Assembly: GCA_932521035.1 (NCBI GenBank)
Contig: OW051495.1
Location: forward strand, 4,650,001 to 4,714,000
Reading direction: 5' to 3'
DNA length: 64,000 nt
Origin: Oscheius dolichura
Taxonomy: Eukaryota; Nematoda; Chromadorea; Rhabditida; Rhabditidae
The position numbers and the translations under genes are program-made. This document shows, piece after piece, positions 33,001-45,462 of the stretch (position 1 is the stretch's first letter; every line of letters starts with the position of its first letter). The notes below the pieces were generated by a model. The model worked only from the letters and a program-made list of their open reading frames with translations. It was not told the origin of the DNA and made no database searches.

Positions 33001-36000
33001 GGTTATGCTCGTTCTGTCCTCCACCAGTCCCACTTTGCAATTCTTTCGTCGCATAAATTATCGTCGGATTCTCATATTGGTGGGGATTCATGTGAGCTAC
33101 TTTTATCTGTAACACCTGGGTTGAATCATCGTAGACAGTCCGCTTACCGCTGGCACCGGCGCTCCGAAGACGGACTGCTGATATCCGCCGTTGGGTGTAG
33201 TCGCCTCTTTCAGTCTAGAAACTGAAACTAGGGTGAAAACTGAACAAAGCAGACCCTCTGGTGACATTTCCGGCCGTAATATAAATGGTATCTGCTGCTC
33301 CATGTGGCTCGTTCCTTTCAACTGTCGCTACAAAAATATGACTAGGTCCTCCTTCGAATGTTAGCTCCGTGAATGGGGAGGAGAACTCATTGACAAAGTA
33401 GAATTGGGAGAGGGAGGCGTTGGCGGGGGAGAAGACGAAGATGGCGAAGCTTAGCAGGGAGAGCATAGTAGAGGGAATACCTTATCAGGGCAGGGAGGGA
33501 AACAAAAAGGACACCGAGGAAAAATATTTGGAGAGGAGAGCAGACGGTACCGGGAGACATCAAGGTCCGTTTTCAGCTGCTGCCCAACCACACCCTCGTC
33601 ATCTACGACGTCAACTCGGCCGACGAGGGCGTCTTCTACTGTAACACCAGCAATAAATATGGAATCAACAGGGCAACCATCCAGCTCCGAGTCTACAGTA
33701 GACCGCTTTTTGTTCAGTAATATAACTGCGTTTAGAGCCGACGTACTTCGTGAAAGTGCCAACTCCTCGTACCCTGTACTTGGAGGCGGGCCGGGATGCC
33801 GAGCTGGTTTGTGAGGCTGTGGCAGACCCTCGACTAGAAGTCGAATACAAGTGGACTATCAATGGAGATCTACTGAACAATTCGAGGAACTTTGAGTAGG
33901 TGACCTAGTGCATTCGATTAGAGAAAATTTTTAGAATTCTACCGGATCGTCTAAAAATTAGGAAGGTCAGAGGACGGCACTCGGGTACAATCGACTGCGC
34001 GGCCGTCACCGACGTCGACGTCAAACTGGCTTCTGTAACTGTCATTGTCAAAGGCAATTCCTTATTTTATTAATAGAAAATCTGTTCCAGACGTGCCGTC
34101 GAATCCGGAGATGGAGGTGCCAGTTTGTACAGAGAGAAAGGCAGGGATACGGTGGAAGGCATCGAATCCCCACGGGGACCCCATCCTCCGCTATATTGTG
34201 GAGGTGCAGACAGACTTCAAGAAGGGTGTCTGGGAGGTGCTGACCGAGGAGACCAACACGGAGAAGACGGACTACGAGGTCGATGTGACACTCACTCCCT
34301 GGGTCAACTACACCTTCCGCGTCGTCAGCAGGAATACCCACGGCCGATCCGACGACGGCCTCGATGGACACGAGCCAGGTTGGATAGTATGGTACTTCTA
34401 ACAGTACTGTTTCAGATACCGCCCCGGTCATAAAGTGCCAGACTCGGGCTTCTTCTCCCTACACGAACCCCTCGGGTGTCTGGGCCGCCGGCACTCAGCC
34501 AGACAACTTGGTCATCTATTGGAACCCCATGGATAAGTATTATTGGAATGGGATGGGGCTGAATTATTTGATAAGGTTGTCACTATTAGTGTAATCGTTG
34601 GTATACAGGGTTTTAGGTATAAATTGAATGAACCCCACTCGGCCTGGACGGAGTTTCTCGTGGAAGATCCTCTTGCGGTATGTCCGGAATACAGTGGGTA
34701 AGCCATTCCCTTTTAGAGTTCCACGACTATACGAGAGCTGCCGACCTTCCGGGAATACCTGATTCAAGTGAGAGCCGTCAATTCCAAAGGACCGAGCATA
34801 TTGGAACCGGAAACCATAAAGGGATACTCCGGAGAAGACGGTACCCCGGTTCCCCCCTTCCCTTATATTCTCTCCAGTTCCCTCATCGGAGCCCGGCTCA
34901 TTCCGCCTTGTCCAGGTTATCAATTACACCTCGGCCGAGTTCAGCTGGATCCCCGTGGATAAGGAGAATTTCAACGGTTACTTCGAGGGATACGAAGTGA
35001 GTTAGTCGACAGCTCAATGAATCTTTTCAGCTTGAATACTGGAAGACGGACTTCCCCCAAAGGAAGTACAAAATACTGGTCCCAGCTGGCAGAAACTCCA
35101 AAAATGTGACGTCTTTCTCCGCGAATACGAACTATTCGGTGGTGATTCGGACCAAGAACAAGCAATACGTCAGTGCTCCCAGCCGGGTTGTCCGTTTCGA
35201 GACCCCGGAAGGAGGTATCGTCTTCCTTCTCCTCCAAAAACGGGCTTCTATTTCAGTCCCGTCAAAAGTTTCAAACATGAAGGTATTCGCTGTGGGTGCC
35301 CACTCGATCCTCGTCTCCTGGGATAAGCCCCAACATCCAAATGGGATCCTCAGGGGGTACTTCTTGAGTTTCGACAACGATCGAAGTCTGTGGATACTCG
35401 ATCAGAGAGGCAGATAGACTTTCAGATGAGACTGAGGAGACCTTTGTCCTCCACAAGCTGCACCATTATCTCCACGAGAGAAGTCTCCCGGACACAGGAT
35501 ACAAGATATCCGTATGGGCCGAGACCAGCGCCGGCGAGGGTCCCAGAACCACGAGGCCCCTGCGTACCTGGCCCCTCCGACCGCCAGATCCGCCGTTTTT
35601 CAAAGTCTCCAATGTGACATTGGATTCCATGGTTGTCACCTGGATTCCGTCGAATGGCACCGCCCGACGAATGTCTGGCTCCTCGTTCTACGTCAACTAC
35701 ACACTGGAAGGTTGGATACGGATGACAGATCTCGATATGGATACGTTTAGGGTCGGGGATATACCAGCAGTCGACGGAAGTCATCCTCCCTGACACCCAG
35801 ATGACGATCAAGGAACTGGCCGACTCGAGCAAGTACATCCTCGTCGGGGTGGCCAAGGACGGCCCCGGCATGTCGCTGTCGGAACCACTTCCCGTCTTCA
35901 CGTCTCGTCAAGCAGACGCATCCCATCTCAATCAAGGTCGGCCCCATTGTTCAAAAAGACCAAAAAAAATTCAGAGTCTCTCCGAACGGCCGCCTGGTTC

Positions 36001-36177
36001 GTGGCTGTCCTCCTCGCCTTGGCCGTGGCCCTCATTGTGGTCATGATCACCTGCTGCTGTGAAGAGCGCAAGGCCGGCGGCTACTCTGTGAGGAGGAAGG
36101 AGATGGAAGTTGGCCATCAGCTGGAATCGGAAGAAGAACGACGCTTTCTTGAATATCAGTTCGGGTATAAGTCATAG
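30034..36177 (+). CDS. L1CAM-family neural adhesion molecule
   Basis: Type I membrane adhesion protein for axon growth and neuron positioning. Signal peptide MSGFLFTVVFLLPAVVADR. Six Ig domains follow, each with the C...W...C core: e.g. VLKCVGSDNV with YYQCFASNIFGTALSN, LTLDCSPP, LKLQCIFGG with YECRAQQ, AELHCLVGG with YQCNASSP, VYLNCEVDA with FYCNTSNKYG, and AELVCEAVAD. About five fibronectin type III repeats come next (e.g. AGIRWKASNPHGDPI, AEFSWIPVDKENFNGY, SILVSWDKPQHPNGI, VVTWIPSNGTARRM). One membrane helix (WFVAVLLALAVALIVVMI) and a tail of about 45 residues close the protein. The tail ends RRFLEYQFGYKS and has no clear FIGQY ankyrin motif, as in C. elegans LAD-2. A 1404-nt intron (32140-33543) inside the fifth Ig domain holds an antisense gene. 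Confidence 0.85.
32412..33466 (-). CDS. Nested antisense gene: secreted protein of unknown family
   Basis: Four exons on the minus strand lie wholly inside an intron of the L1CAM-type gene. The protein (about 300 residues) starts MLSLLSFAIFVFSPANAS, a good signal peptide. The mature part has strand-rich, beta-sandwich-like character: SQFYFVNEFSSPFTELTF, IFVATVERNEPHG, IYITAGNVTRGSAL; exon 2 has NGGYQQSVFGAPVPA; exon 3 LLEVMTVSEEPTRVELTDTV; exon 4 VIVTVGGIEETNSKEYTL, VSFNVRGNGDFRGMVEM, SRGYRCVRGKCLDQ and ELGGSSLMT. Only two cysteines are seen (in the C-x4-5-C pair), and several N-glycosylation sites. I see no membrane helix. I do not recognise the family. Introns are about 30-36 nt. AATAAA on the minus strand lies about 30 bases after the stop. 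Its 5' end is 77 bases from the host exon. Confidence 0.6.
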
Positions 36178-36277
36178 CTTCCTGCTCTCTATAGACCTCA
36201 ATGTTATTCGCTTCATTAAAAGTTCATTAATCTCTGAGAAAGACTAGATATCATCGGATACCACGTATTGGATATGT

Positions 36278-39200
36278 TCAGGAGGCATAGTCAGGGATAG
36301 TACAGTAGATATTTTCGACGGGGGACTCTAAGGCAACTATCTGCGAGAACCGTTGGGGGAGACGGCCGGCCCGGCAGCTGGGGTCCGTCGAGAGGACCTC
36401 GGCCATCCGGATGCTGTTGCCTCGACACCAGGAAAGAAGCTCGGCCAACGCGGCTGTTGAACTGCCGGCTGACAATTCCTGGAAAATATGTTATTTGTTC
36501 GGGGAATAAAAGAGACATACGGTGGCCAGAGGAGTAAGGTGTTCGGACATCTCCTGCTCGGAGATCCTTGGCTGCCGTTCGACTCGATTCAGGAATTCAG
36601 CAGCGGATGGACGAAGTCGGTTGACTTCTTTGACAAATAGAAGTCGACTTGACGGCACACAGTGCGTGGCTTGGGGCCCGGAAGTACTGAAGCAATCCAC
36701 CAGGGTCTGGGCCACGACCGTGAGATCCGCGTCGATGGTCGCCTGAGGAGGCACGTCGAACAGAAGTTTGGGTTTGTTGAGGAGAGCTGCCCACAGCCGG
36801 AGGGAGTACAGATTGGACTTCCACTGCTGACCCGTTTGGCTGTCGACCCCGTTGATGGCGGCTTCGTTGTCGATCAGGTCGAAGATAAACTTCAACGGAG
36901 GGGGGAAATTGTCCTCTCCTGAGAAAATGACCGATTCTAAGAGGTCGTCAATGTATTTCTGCACTGTTGTTTTGCTGAAAAAGAGCATTAAGACTTGTGA
37001 GAGGGGGTGCGGCTACCTGGTGACGAGTCGCGTCAGATAGACTTCCGGGATGTTTTTCGGGATGGTGTCATCGATCTTTCGTTTCTTCTCGAATGTCTGA
37101 ATAGCAGAGGACAGATGGACGAATCCGAGTGGAGGAGGAGACGTGCTGGGAGCGCGGTCGAGACTACTCCACGAGCACTGGCCACTGTCGCCGGCCGAGT
37201 TGCGGTGCTCAGCGGAACATTCCCCGGTCATGAGGAGGAGTGCTCCTGGAGGGACCCCGAACATTTCGAGGGTGTTGAGACGTCGAGAAGTGGTGTCGAT
37301 CTCGGACAGAGTTAGAGGGCCGCGTCGAGGACAGTGCCATTCTGGAGAAAACAAAATGTATGAAAGAGGAAGGCCGGCCTACCTAACTCGAAGGTGCTCG
37401 TTCCAGGTCGATGAGAGTAGGACTTCCCTTTGCAGACGGCATCTAGCACCTTGTTTTTCACCTGACCGATGGAGTCGCACGACTGCACTTTCACCATGAA
37501 TGGCCCTCGTCCCTTCAGATCCATCACCAGCAGGTCCTACAATGTCCTTGCTTATTTGTCAGTTCCCTCCACTTACAACAGCGATCACGTCGACGGCCTC
37601 CCTCAACAGCATGGACTCATTGATGGTGTGTCTGGCTCTTCCGGTAATCTCATCCACCGGCCCCCTTTCTATCTGGCATTTCAGTGCTTTGTACAGTTGG
37701 AGGAAAGGGTAGGCTTGGTTCTCGGCCAAATAGGGATACATCGCAATGCAGAGCCACTTGGCCACCATCTTCTCCACAATACTCTCACTCGACCGGAACA
37801 ACAGACCCGAATTCCCATCCTAAACAGATACTGTAAAAGACAAAGTATAAACGCTTACGTGAACCGTTTTGGCGATATGAGCTCTAAGAAGATCACAGAC
37901 AACAGTGGTCAGGTAGTGGAAATTACGAAGGAGGACGGCCACTAGGAGAGAACAGAGCAGGGATTTCTCTTGGGGGGAGACGGAACTGTCACCATCGGCC
38001 GAATCAATTATCTGTTGGATGTAAGATATGGAAAATGGGAAAGACTACCGCAATGATGAACCGGGGAGATCGGAGGAGGGAGTCGAATTGGGCCAGTGTC
38101 AAGGGAAGACTGGTGGCGTAGAGCGAAGGAGACGGGGACGGTCCTCCCTCCATCCAGAGCAGTCGGCCGACATACTCTTTCAAGGAATTCACCACATTTT
38201 CTAAAAATGAAATATATTACATCTCCAGGCACGAATGCTACCGTCGCCGTTCTCTGGACTGAAGCTGAGGGAAGTGTGCAGTTCGGCGAATGCCTGCTTG
38301 CACTCCTTCCTCACGTTGTTCTCCAACTCCTCCAGCTGCAGTTGGATCTTCCGGTAGTCCCTTTCCTTCTCGGTCTTTCGCCTCCTCCACAGACAAATGA
38401 GCAGAAGGAGGACAAAGATAATGACGAGGCCGGAAACGGCAGCAATGGGCCAGACTGGCGTTGTTTGGAGAGGGGTGCCGTATTGCAAAAGACCCAGTTC
38501 CGTTCGGATATTGCCGACAGTGACAGTCACCAGCGGGGCACCTCTAATGGGGACACCTAAAAGGGATGAGATCTTTTGGAAGGGGCACTACCGTTCTCGT
38601 CGGTGGCAGCCGGCTGCTGGGAGGGCGGGTTGCACACAAGCTGCTTGCTGTCGATCAAAGTGACATAACACCGTTCTTTCCCAATAAAGATCTACGAAGA
38701 TACTGTAATGGGCCGCGTTCCACTGTATACCTTGTAATCGTTGGGCTCCGCCGCCTCGTTGAGATAGGCTCCGTCGAGGATGAGGGGTTGATTGGGCTGG
38801 TGTATCCGGGTGCCGTGGAAGGGAGTCAGCTGGGGATCGGGGCAGACGGAGAGCTGGATACGTGCCCCCGTATTTCGAACCGAGGGAACGGCATCCATGG
38901 CAAAGCCGACGGAATATCTGAAAATTGGAAATATAGAGTTAGGAAAAGGAGGCACCTCGAGTACTTGAGGGATGTTCTGTCGGAGGGGACGATTCTGGGC
39001 GAGAGACAGTACAACAGGGTCTCGTTGACGATCTGGCAGCTGGCCACCTCCGACACAACTTCTGCCGACGGCGAACTGCTTCCCAAGAGGAAGACACTCG
39101 CCGACACGACCGAATCCAGGTACCTCCCTTGCACGGTCAGCGGCTTCCCTCCCGATTTCCAGATCTTCTGCGGTTTTACGGCGAAGATTATCGGGTCCGG

Positions 39201-42200
39201 CCGGTACTCGAAGCCCATGGTGATCTCTGCACTCGCTCCGTCGATTATCAGCTGGACAGTACTGCTGACTCCCGTGGAGCCGGGTTTGGCCAAAATGCAG
39301 CTGAGCGTGTTGGACGAGTTCCGATGAGCCACATTACACGGCACAGAGCCAATTAGGACGGAGACGTTGGTACCAGCATTCAGGTTTTGACCGTAGACGG
39401 TGAGCTTCGATCCACCGGAGACAGGGGCGAAGGAAGGGTAGACTTTGAAAAGGCCGATCTCCACAAAGGAAAAGATGTCTTTCGATTCGGCCGTTCGTGT
39501 TCGTGATCTTCCGACAGCCACCTTCACTGGGCCGGATGCCGTCCCTGGCTCCACCATACAACGAATGACCCGGCTGATCTCGTAGCCGACGACTTTGCAT
39601 TTGGATCCTCCAACCCAGACCCGGTCCCGGACGTCTTCGATTGAACTGCCCAAGTCTCGTCCATTGATGGTTACGGTAGTGCCGCCTTCAAATGGGCCAG
39701 ATAGCGGTGAGAACTGGAACGAGTAATGTTACTCGCGAAGAGACGCCTCTTACCGAAATGATCTGGGGCCGGTCGCAGTCGTATGTTGATCGCCGGGGGC
39801 AAGATGTCGAGCAGCGTCCGCCACACCATCCACAAGACCATTTCGATTCCAACGAGGCACAGGTGGAGCAGTCGGCTGCCATCAGTGAACAATCATATAG
39901 AACCACTGGAAGACCTCTATTCGAACGGGGAGAGGGAGACACCTACCGCCCGAGACGTCGACTACCCTCTTCTCGTGGAGCACTTCTATCTGCAGTGTCT
40001 CTTTGTCTGTCCCCCTCAACGAGGCGCTCAGTTGCAGGCAGGTCAGTTCGTTCTTTTCCATCTTCGCATTGACCACGACCGTCCCATTCAGACGACACTT
40101 CAGCCCGTCCCTGGGTAACTTCTCCTCGTGAGCCATCTTCAGTTTCAGATCTGTTGTTTGTTCCGCCGGGAGAAAATGTTCTTCCGCCACAATACGGGTA
40201 CATTCTTTGGTTACACCCTGAACCTTTTCGGTGAGAACCGGAGATGCAATTTAACCCACCCCGGTACAGGTTTCTTTTGTGGCACAGCTCGACGTCGCCG
40301 AGCACCAGTCACACCCTTCCATCGAGGTACACTCACCGCACCTGGAACACCTGGTTAGAACAGAAAAGAGAGCCCTTACGTATTCATCTGGTGACAGGCG
40401 TAGATTGTATAATTCAACTGGGCAATGGGTTGAGGAGAAAGAGACGTCCGCAATTTTAGAGGATGCACTTCCCGGGCTGATGACAGTTGAACCGCTGGAG
40501 CCGCGCAGCTCACTCCCCGCTCACTCCAGACGGCTTCCGATATAGCATGACCCAGGACACACTCGTACTTCTAGAATATGAATCAAATGGAATAAAATAC
40601 AAAACATACATATCGATCTGGCGGAGGAAGGTTTTTTACGGGGATGAAAATGGTCGAAGTGGTTCCAACGGCTAAACTCTCCGGTTGAGGAGGACCATCG
40701 CTGGCTGGGCAGACGTCGATCGGACTGGAAGGACAGGAAGATGCCGCCTGACAGGTACTGGTGGAGTGACACCATCGACACAGAGGATCCTCGGCGAGGA
40801 GACAGCTGGAGCACGTGGTGGAGGACGAGCAGTCGGTCAGCGGCAGCCATCGGACCTGGAAACAGGTTGCGGTCCCTCGAGGTTACGCGCCGAGTGTGTG
40901 AATTACGATCTTTTGTCTATTTTATGATGCTCGGGGTGACAGGGGGTGACACCGGCCAAACATCGTAAATCACCGCATATGATGAGCTGTTTGGACAGTT
41001 GTTCCGGCCAGTCGTTTTTCTATTACATCTGCCCCCGCCATCCCTTCCCCCTTGGAACCGTTTACGGTTATCCCGGATAGATTTGGCCGAGATGGATCCT
41101 CTATTGGGTTAGTGCTGGCACGAGCAATTAATAAGATGTGCCAGTCGGGTCTGACACAACAACAGACAATTGACGACGGCGGTAAATGTATCCCCATCTA
41201 ATCTAGGGCCCGTACCTCGTGGTCCGTCTGGACGAGCATCCTCATCTCGGCAATCTGGATCCCTCGGACTCCCTTCTTCTCGGGCAGCTCTACTTCGGCG
41301 TACTGGTCCAGAGAAAGCTGACTGTTCCATTTCAACTGCAAAGAAGGGGCTTCCTCACAAGGCAGAGAGAGGTGTACCTTGACTATCCTGCCGTCCTCCA
41401 TCCCGGCCACCAGCACTCCCTTCGACCCGGCCAGCGAGAGGACAGTCCCCAGTCCTTCCCAGGCGGCCACCTGTACAGCCTCGATGGTGCCTCCGACCCC
41501 CATATCACACGTGTCTTCTGGCAGCGGCATCCGCGATTTCTAAAGCCAAAAACATTTCATGGCTGACCAGCCGGGGCGGGAGATAATCCCCCGGGGACAC
41601 AGAATCACTTACGTTGAAACATTTCTTGTCGCGGCCGATGTGAGGAAGTCCGACGGAATCCGCCCCACCTCGGCATCGGTCGATATTGTACCAGAAGGTG
41701 AGCTGGATACGGGAGAGGGCGAACGAGCAGATGCTCGACTGGTGGGAGCCGGGGTCCCAGAAGGAGGCCACCAGGTTATCCCCCTGGACAGTAGCAGCCG
41801 TCATCTCCGGGTAGTTCATGTTGTCCTCGGAGCGGCATTGGAGGTCGATCTCCGAGTAGGAGACAAATCTGGAATCCCTTTGATTTCAAGAGGCACTCTC
41901 TTCCGGGATAGGCCAATTAGAAGGCGAATGCGATGTAGCGGAAATCATATGCGGATCATTGGCCTCGCCTTTGACCGACTGGATCCCTCACGACATGACC
42001 CACCTCGTGTCGTTGGCACAAAACCTTATGAGTTTCGTCGCCGGTCTCTTTCCCTGTACCGCCGCGATGTAGACGAAGTGTCCGTGCACAAAGGCGGCCA
42101 CGTAGCGGGTCAGGCTCCGGAACTCCTCGCGCAGATACACGGCTGCCTCTCCCTCGAGGCTCCCTATAAACAGAAGATGCACTGTAAAAGGGAAGACGAC

Positions 42201-42840
42201 CTTACCAGCATTGGCTATATTCAATTCTGGGAAGTTTCTGACGGCGACTGCGGGAAAGGGATCTCTGTAGGGAGATTCTGCAGTAGAAGTGGCGGCTACG
42301 ACCAGGGTTTGTTGAACTTGGACCCAGACGGTAGAGGCCTCGGGACTGTTGGCAGCGATAGGGGCATCGCTGTTCTCTACCAGGGACAGATCCTGTGGAT
42401 TGTAGAGGGAACAGGTGCCGAGACGGGTTGAGCCGCAGTGGAGGAGGCCAGTTGGTGTGAGATGGAGCAGCTTGGTATGGGTCTCGGTGAGTTTTGGACG
42501 GGCATCTCGGAGACAGCTGGACCCGTCGTGGCTACAGAGAGCGGAGTCCTTGAGGGGACCGGTACTGGCGGAGTGGCGGAGGGAAAGGTCGGAGGTGGCG
42601 AGGACCGAGAGATTGTTCACCGAGCCGATGTAGATCTAAACGACTCGTCTTGTCTCTTCTAATGGATGGGCCATTAGTAGGCAGGGATTGGCACCTGACC
42701 ACACAGTGACCCGGGTGTCAGAATACGGTGTGTGTCGATTTGCTCACCTTGTCCCCGGCCAGGAGCACATGGTTGATCAGCTGGGAGGAGTAGAAGCCGA
42801 GACACGGGGCGACTAATAGACAGAAGCACACGGACCACAT
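36278..42840 (-). CDS. Plexin (semaphorin receptor)
   Basis: Single-pass receptor for semaphorins with an intracellular GTPase-activating domain. Order on the minus strand: signal peptide MWSVCFCLLVAPCLGF; a sema domain of about 500 residues; PSI domains rich in Cys and Trp (CSTCASLESKWSCGWC); three or more IPT/TIG domains (GGTTVTINGRDLG, PVSGGSKLTVYGQNLN, SGGKPLTVQGRYLDS); a membrane helix (PIAAVSGLVIIFVLLLLICLW) followed by a basic, coiled RRRKTEKERDYRKIQLQLEE juxtamembrane segment; then the split RasGAP-like domain with an intervening RhoGTPase-binding region (VQSCDSIGQVKNKVLDAV, NDRLLLPPTLR-type loops). It ends PDYAS. Worms have two plexins; I cannot say which this is. Introns are short except one of about 350 nt at 40863-41215. 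The start is the first ATG before the signal peptide. Confidence 0.88.
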
Positions 42841-44078
42841 GCCGTCATCTTCTGAAAAGTCGAGAGTCGGTGATAGGGCCCGTTGTGGAGTAGCCGGAGG
42901 TCGGCTCGGCCATCTTTTAGATATGCAAATCGAGGCGAACAATACGTTGTTGACGCGCGGTGCCAAGAGGCCTTCAAATATTGGCAAAAGGACCGACGGT
43001 CCGAGGGGCAGAAGTTAAGGGCAGGGGGAGATCAAGGGGCACATGAAAATACTGAAAGATGATGGGACTAATTGGACACAGATGCGGGCAGGGAGGAGGC
43101 CCGGCCTCTCGGCAAACAGAGACCCTTCCAGGAAGATTACATATTCATAAGCAATTGGCTATCGCCGGTCACCGCGACAAGTTCTCGATGGAATTAGAGG
43201 AGGCTCAATATGCAAACGAGGATGCCCCCTCCCCCTATCACAGAAACGAGGCCCCTCCCCCTCAGGGCGGCCGGCACACAGGGAATAGGGTTACGGCAAG
43301 AGGCTACGGTCCTCCTCCTCCTCCTCCTCCTCCCGCAGGTGCCTACCACGAGAAAAACTGCCGCCAGCTGCATGAAAAAAGATGCATCTGGTACAGGAAA
43401 AAGCGGGCCGACCGGAGAGGCGTAATGATTGGCGAGCCGGTGCGCTAATCCCGAGTCGAGGGAGCGGTGTCCATCCGGGGGATTAGGGCCCGTTTTACAT
43501 GGGTTTATAGAAGGCAGGTGAGGGAGGAGACGGCAGCCATTACGGACGAGTAGACGCCGTAGAATAATTAACTGATAGGCGAGGCTCGCCCTCCGATGCA
43601 AACGTACCCGTTGAATTGAATTAGGCAAGAGAAAAGAGAGGGGCATAAGAAGCGACTGACCCCAATCAGTGCGCAGGACATCTCAGAGATAGCCCCGGAA
43701 GGGACCTAATTAGTGCAGAGAGGGCGGAGCTGCTGCTGACAGACGGCCACAAACAACTTGCCCCTTGTGCCCCCTAGGTGGAGGGCCCTTTCCTCTAGGT
43801 AGGGCCGAGTACGCGAGGATTAGGCAAAGGCGTCTGTCGGCCCGGCGCAACTGTGGCGCGTGCCCTTTCCAAAGACACATACCGGATTACTCGGCTGAAA
43901 TTGGATATGGTCCGAGCTGTCTTGCCGTCAATGGGGCGTCAGGGCGCCACTGATGGTCACTTCGATAGGGAGGGGGCTTTGTTTGTTTATATCAGAGGAG
44001 GAGGACGAGGGAGGATGAACCTGTGCCATCAGGGGAGACCTTGCGGCGACATTAGGGAAACATGTCTGGAAATGATGC
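42841..44078. other. Divergent intergenic region plexin / IFT22
   Basis: About 1.2 kb between divergent genes, rich in octamer-like ATGCAAA words (42923, near 43210 and 43596). One ATG-initiated frame of 129 codons (43059-43448) contains a poly-Pro run from a CCT repeat; it has no known similarity, so I do not call it a gene. Confidence 0.45.
42923..42930. promoter_or_regulatory. Octamer (POU-type) site upstream of plexin
   Basis: ATGCAAAT, the perfect octamer word, about 85 bases upstream of the plexin start codon. Related ATGCAAAC words recur at about 43210 and 43596. POU factors regulate many neuronal genes, so a link to plexin is plausible but only inferred. Confidence 0.35.
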
Positions 44079-44092
44079 GTCTCCTAGGCAAC
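44079..44092 (+). promoter_or_regulatory. X-box (RFX/DAF-19 site) of IFT22
   Basis: GTCTCCTAGGCAAC fits the X-box pattern RYYNYY-NN-RRNRAC and lies 34 bases before the IFT22 start codon. In nematodes RFX factor DAF-19 drives ciliary genes through such sites, usually within 250 bases of the ATG. The central pair is TA where C. elegans more often has AT. Confidence 0.7.
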
Positions 44093-44125
44093 ACCCCTTG
44101 TTGGCGGCTCGTTGGAACGACAGGA

Positions 44126-45140
44126 ATGGCGTCTCCCGTGACGAAAATTCTTCTTTTGGGCCCCATAAAGGTCAGTTCGCTTCCAATTGGCTCTCCTGCT
44201 GGGAGACCAAGGCGGTGGTCAAATGAGATCCACATTGAAAAACAGAGAGACGACTCCCCGTCAAACATTATAATTTTTGATTTTTAGGCTGGTAAGTCGG
44301 CGATCGCAACATTTTTGGGGGAGACAAGCGACTGGGAGGCCAACGAGACGTATCGACCTACGAAAGGTGACGAAGCCAATTGTACATTTGAGGGGCAGGC
44401 TCTAATGAGCCAAACGGAAACGCGGCACCTAATGAAACTAATGAGCGAGAAATGGGATGGCGTCTTTGTGGCACCGAACCACAAAGAACGGAAGTATTCC
44501 AGGCGTCCGAATCATCGACTTTGAGAGTCGCGAGGGAGGCTACCGGAATGTGGTCGAAATCGAACTGTGGGACTGCAGTGGCGACATAAAGTGGGTCGGC
44601 CGAGTCGGCTTTGAGAGGACGCCTTCAGGTACAGGGACTGCTGGCCGGCCATGAAAGACGACGCCCAGGGGGTGATACTGGTGGCGGACCCGGACGAGAA
44701 CACGGCCGACGACCTCCTCCCCTGGTCAGTGCCAATAACCCAGCCCGGGGGCAATAAGGTGTCATTTGCATCAAGATATAACACGCCGCGCGGGAGCCAG
44801 CTCAATACTGACGGACACAATCTGGGCATTCGATGAGCTAATAGATTGACGCGTCGATACCCTCTTCCCAAAAATATCTCATAGGTACAATGAGTTCGTG
44901 CAGAAGGCCGGAATCGACAACCAGGACGTCCTGGTTCTGTTGAATGAAAAAGGAGACCGCCGAACTAATCAGGAAAATATTGCCGCTTTCAAGTATGGCT
45001 AATGTGGACGGGATGCACAGTTATCCATTTTCAGACTGATAAAGGATGTCAAGTATCTCGCGTTTAACTTACGCCATGAAGGAGACATTCTGCGAGAAAA
45101 CATCAGCGCGTTCATTTTAAAAATACGGCGAAATGAATAA
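44126..45140 (+). CDS. ift-22: Intraflagellar transport protein 22 (RABL5-type GTPase)
   Basis: Rab-like small GTPase of the IFT-B complex, acting in cilia of sensory neurons. Six exons encode about 180 residues. The P-loop GPIKAGKSAIATFL is split by a 132-nt intron after GPIK. Then come switch I-region ETYRPTKGVRIIDFE, the G3 segment ELWDCSGDIKYRDCWPAM in which the usual DxxG reads DCSG, and GVILVADPDENTADDLLPWY. Next are the G4-like VLLNEKGD and the C-terminal helix DILRENISAFILKI. The lack of a canonical NKxD and of a C-terminal prenylation Cys is normal for this family (C. elegans IFTA-2). It ends a plus-strand gene that spans the GC-rich to AT-rich boundary. An X-box lies just upstream. 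Confidence 0.9.
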
Positions 45141-45462
45141 AAGTAGAAGCAGTGGCATAATAGAGGTATGGTTCAAGAGATCCTATCGTCGCGACCCCAT
45201 GAATCAGGCAGGAGTGAAGGTGATCCGGCAAGCAGATAGCTACCAACGTCTCGGCCGCTTTTAAGATGCTATGCGTGTCAAGTTTCTATCATCTCGGTGT
45301 GTATGTAGAAAAGGCGCGTTTTAGACAACAGAAAGATATGAATTGCAGAGAAACTTTATCTGCAACCATCACAAAACAAATTAGAGGTGAATCACACGGT
45401 TACCAATTGACTAAGTGAGTAATAAAATACAATATACAAGGATCCCAATCTCTAATACGGAT
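45141..45462. other. Convergent 3' region IFT22 / UFD1
   Basis: About 320 bases between the two stop codons. It holds the 3' untranslated regions of both genes. No gene or tRNA recognised. Confidence 0.45.

Noticed and set aside
43059-43448. 129-codon plus-strand frame with poly-Pro run
   Set aside because: It is driven partly by a CCT repeat, has no recognised domain or splice structure, and lies in a promoter region. Not supported as a gene.
45170-45200. tRNA-like GGTTCAAGAGATCC word
   Set aside because: No matching acceptor, D or anticodon arms can be drawn around it.
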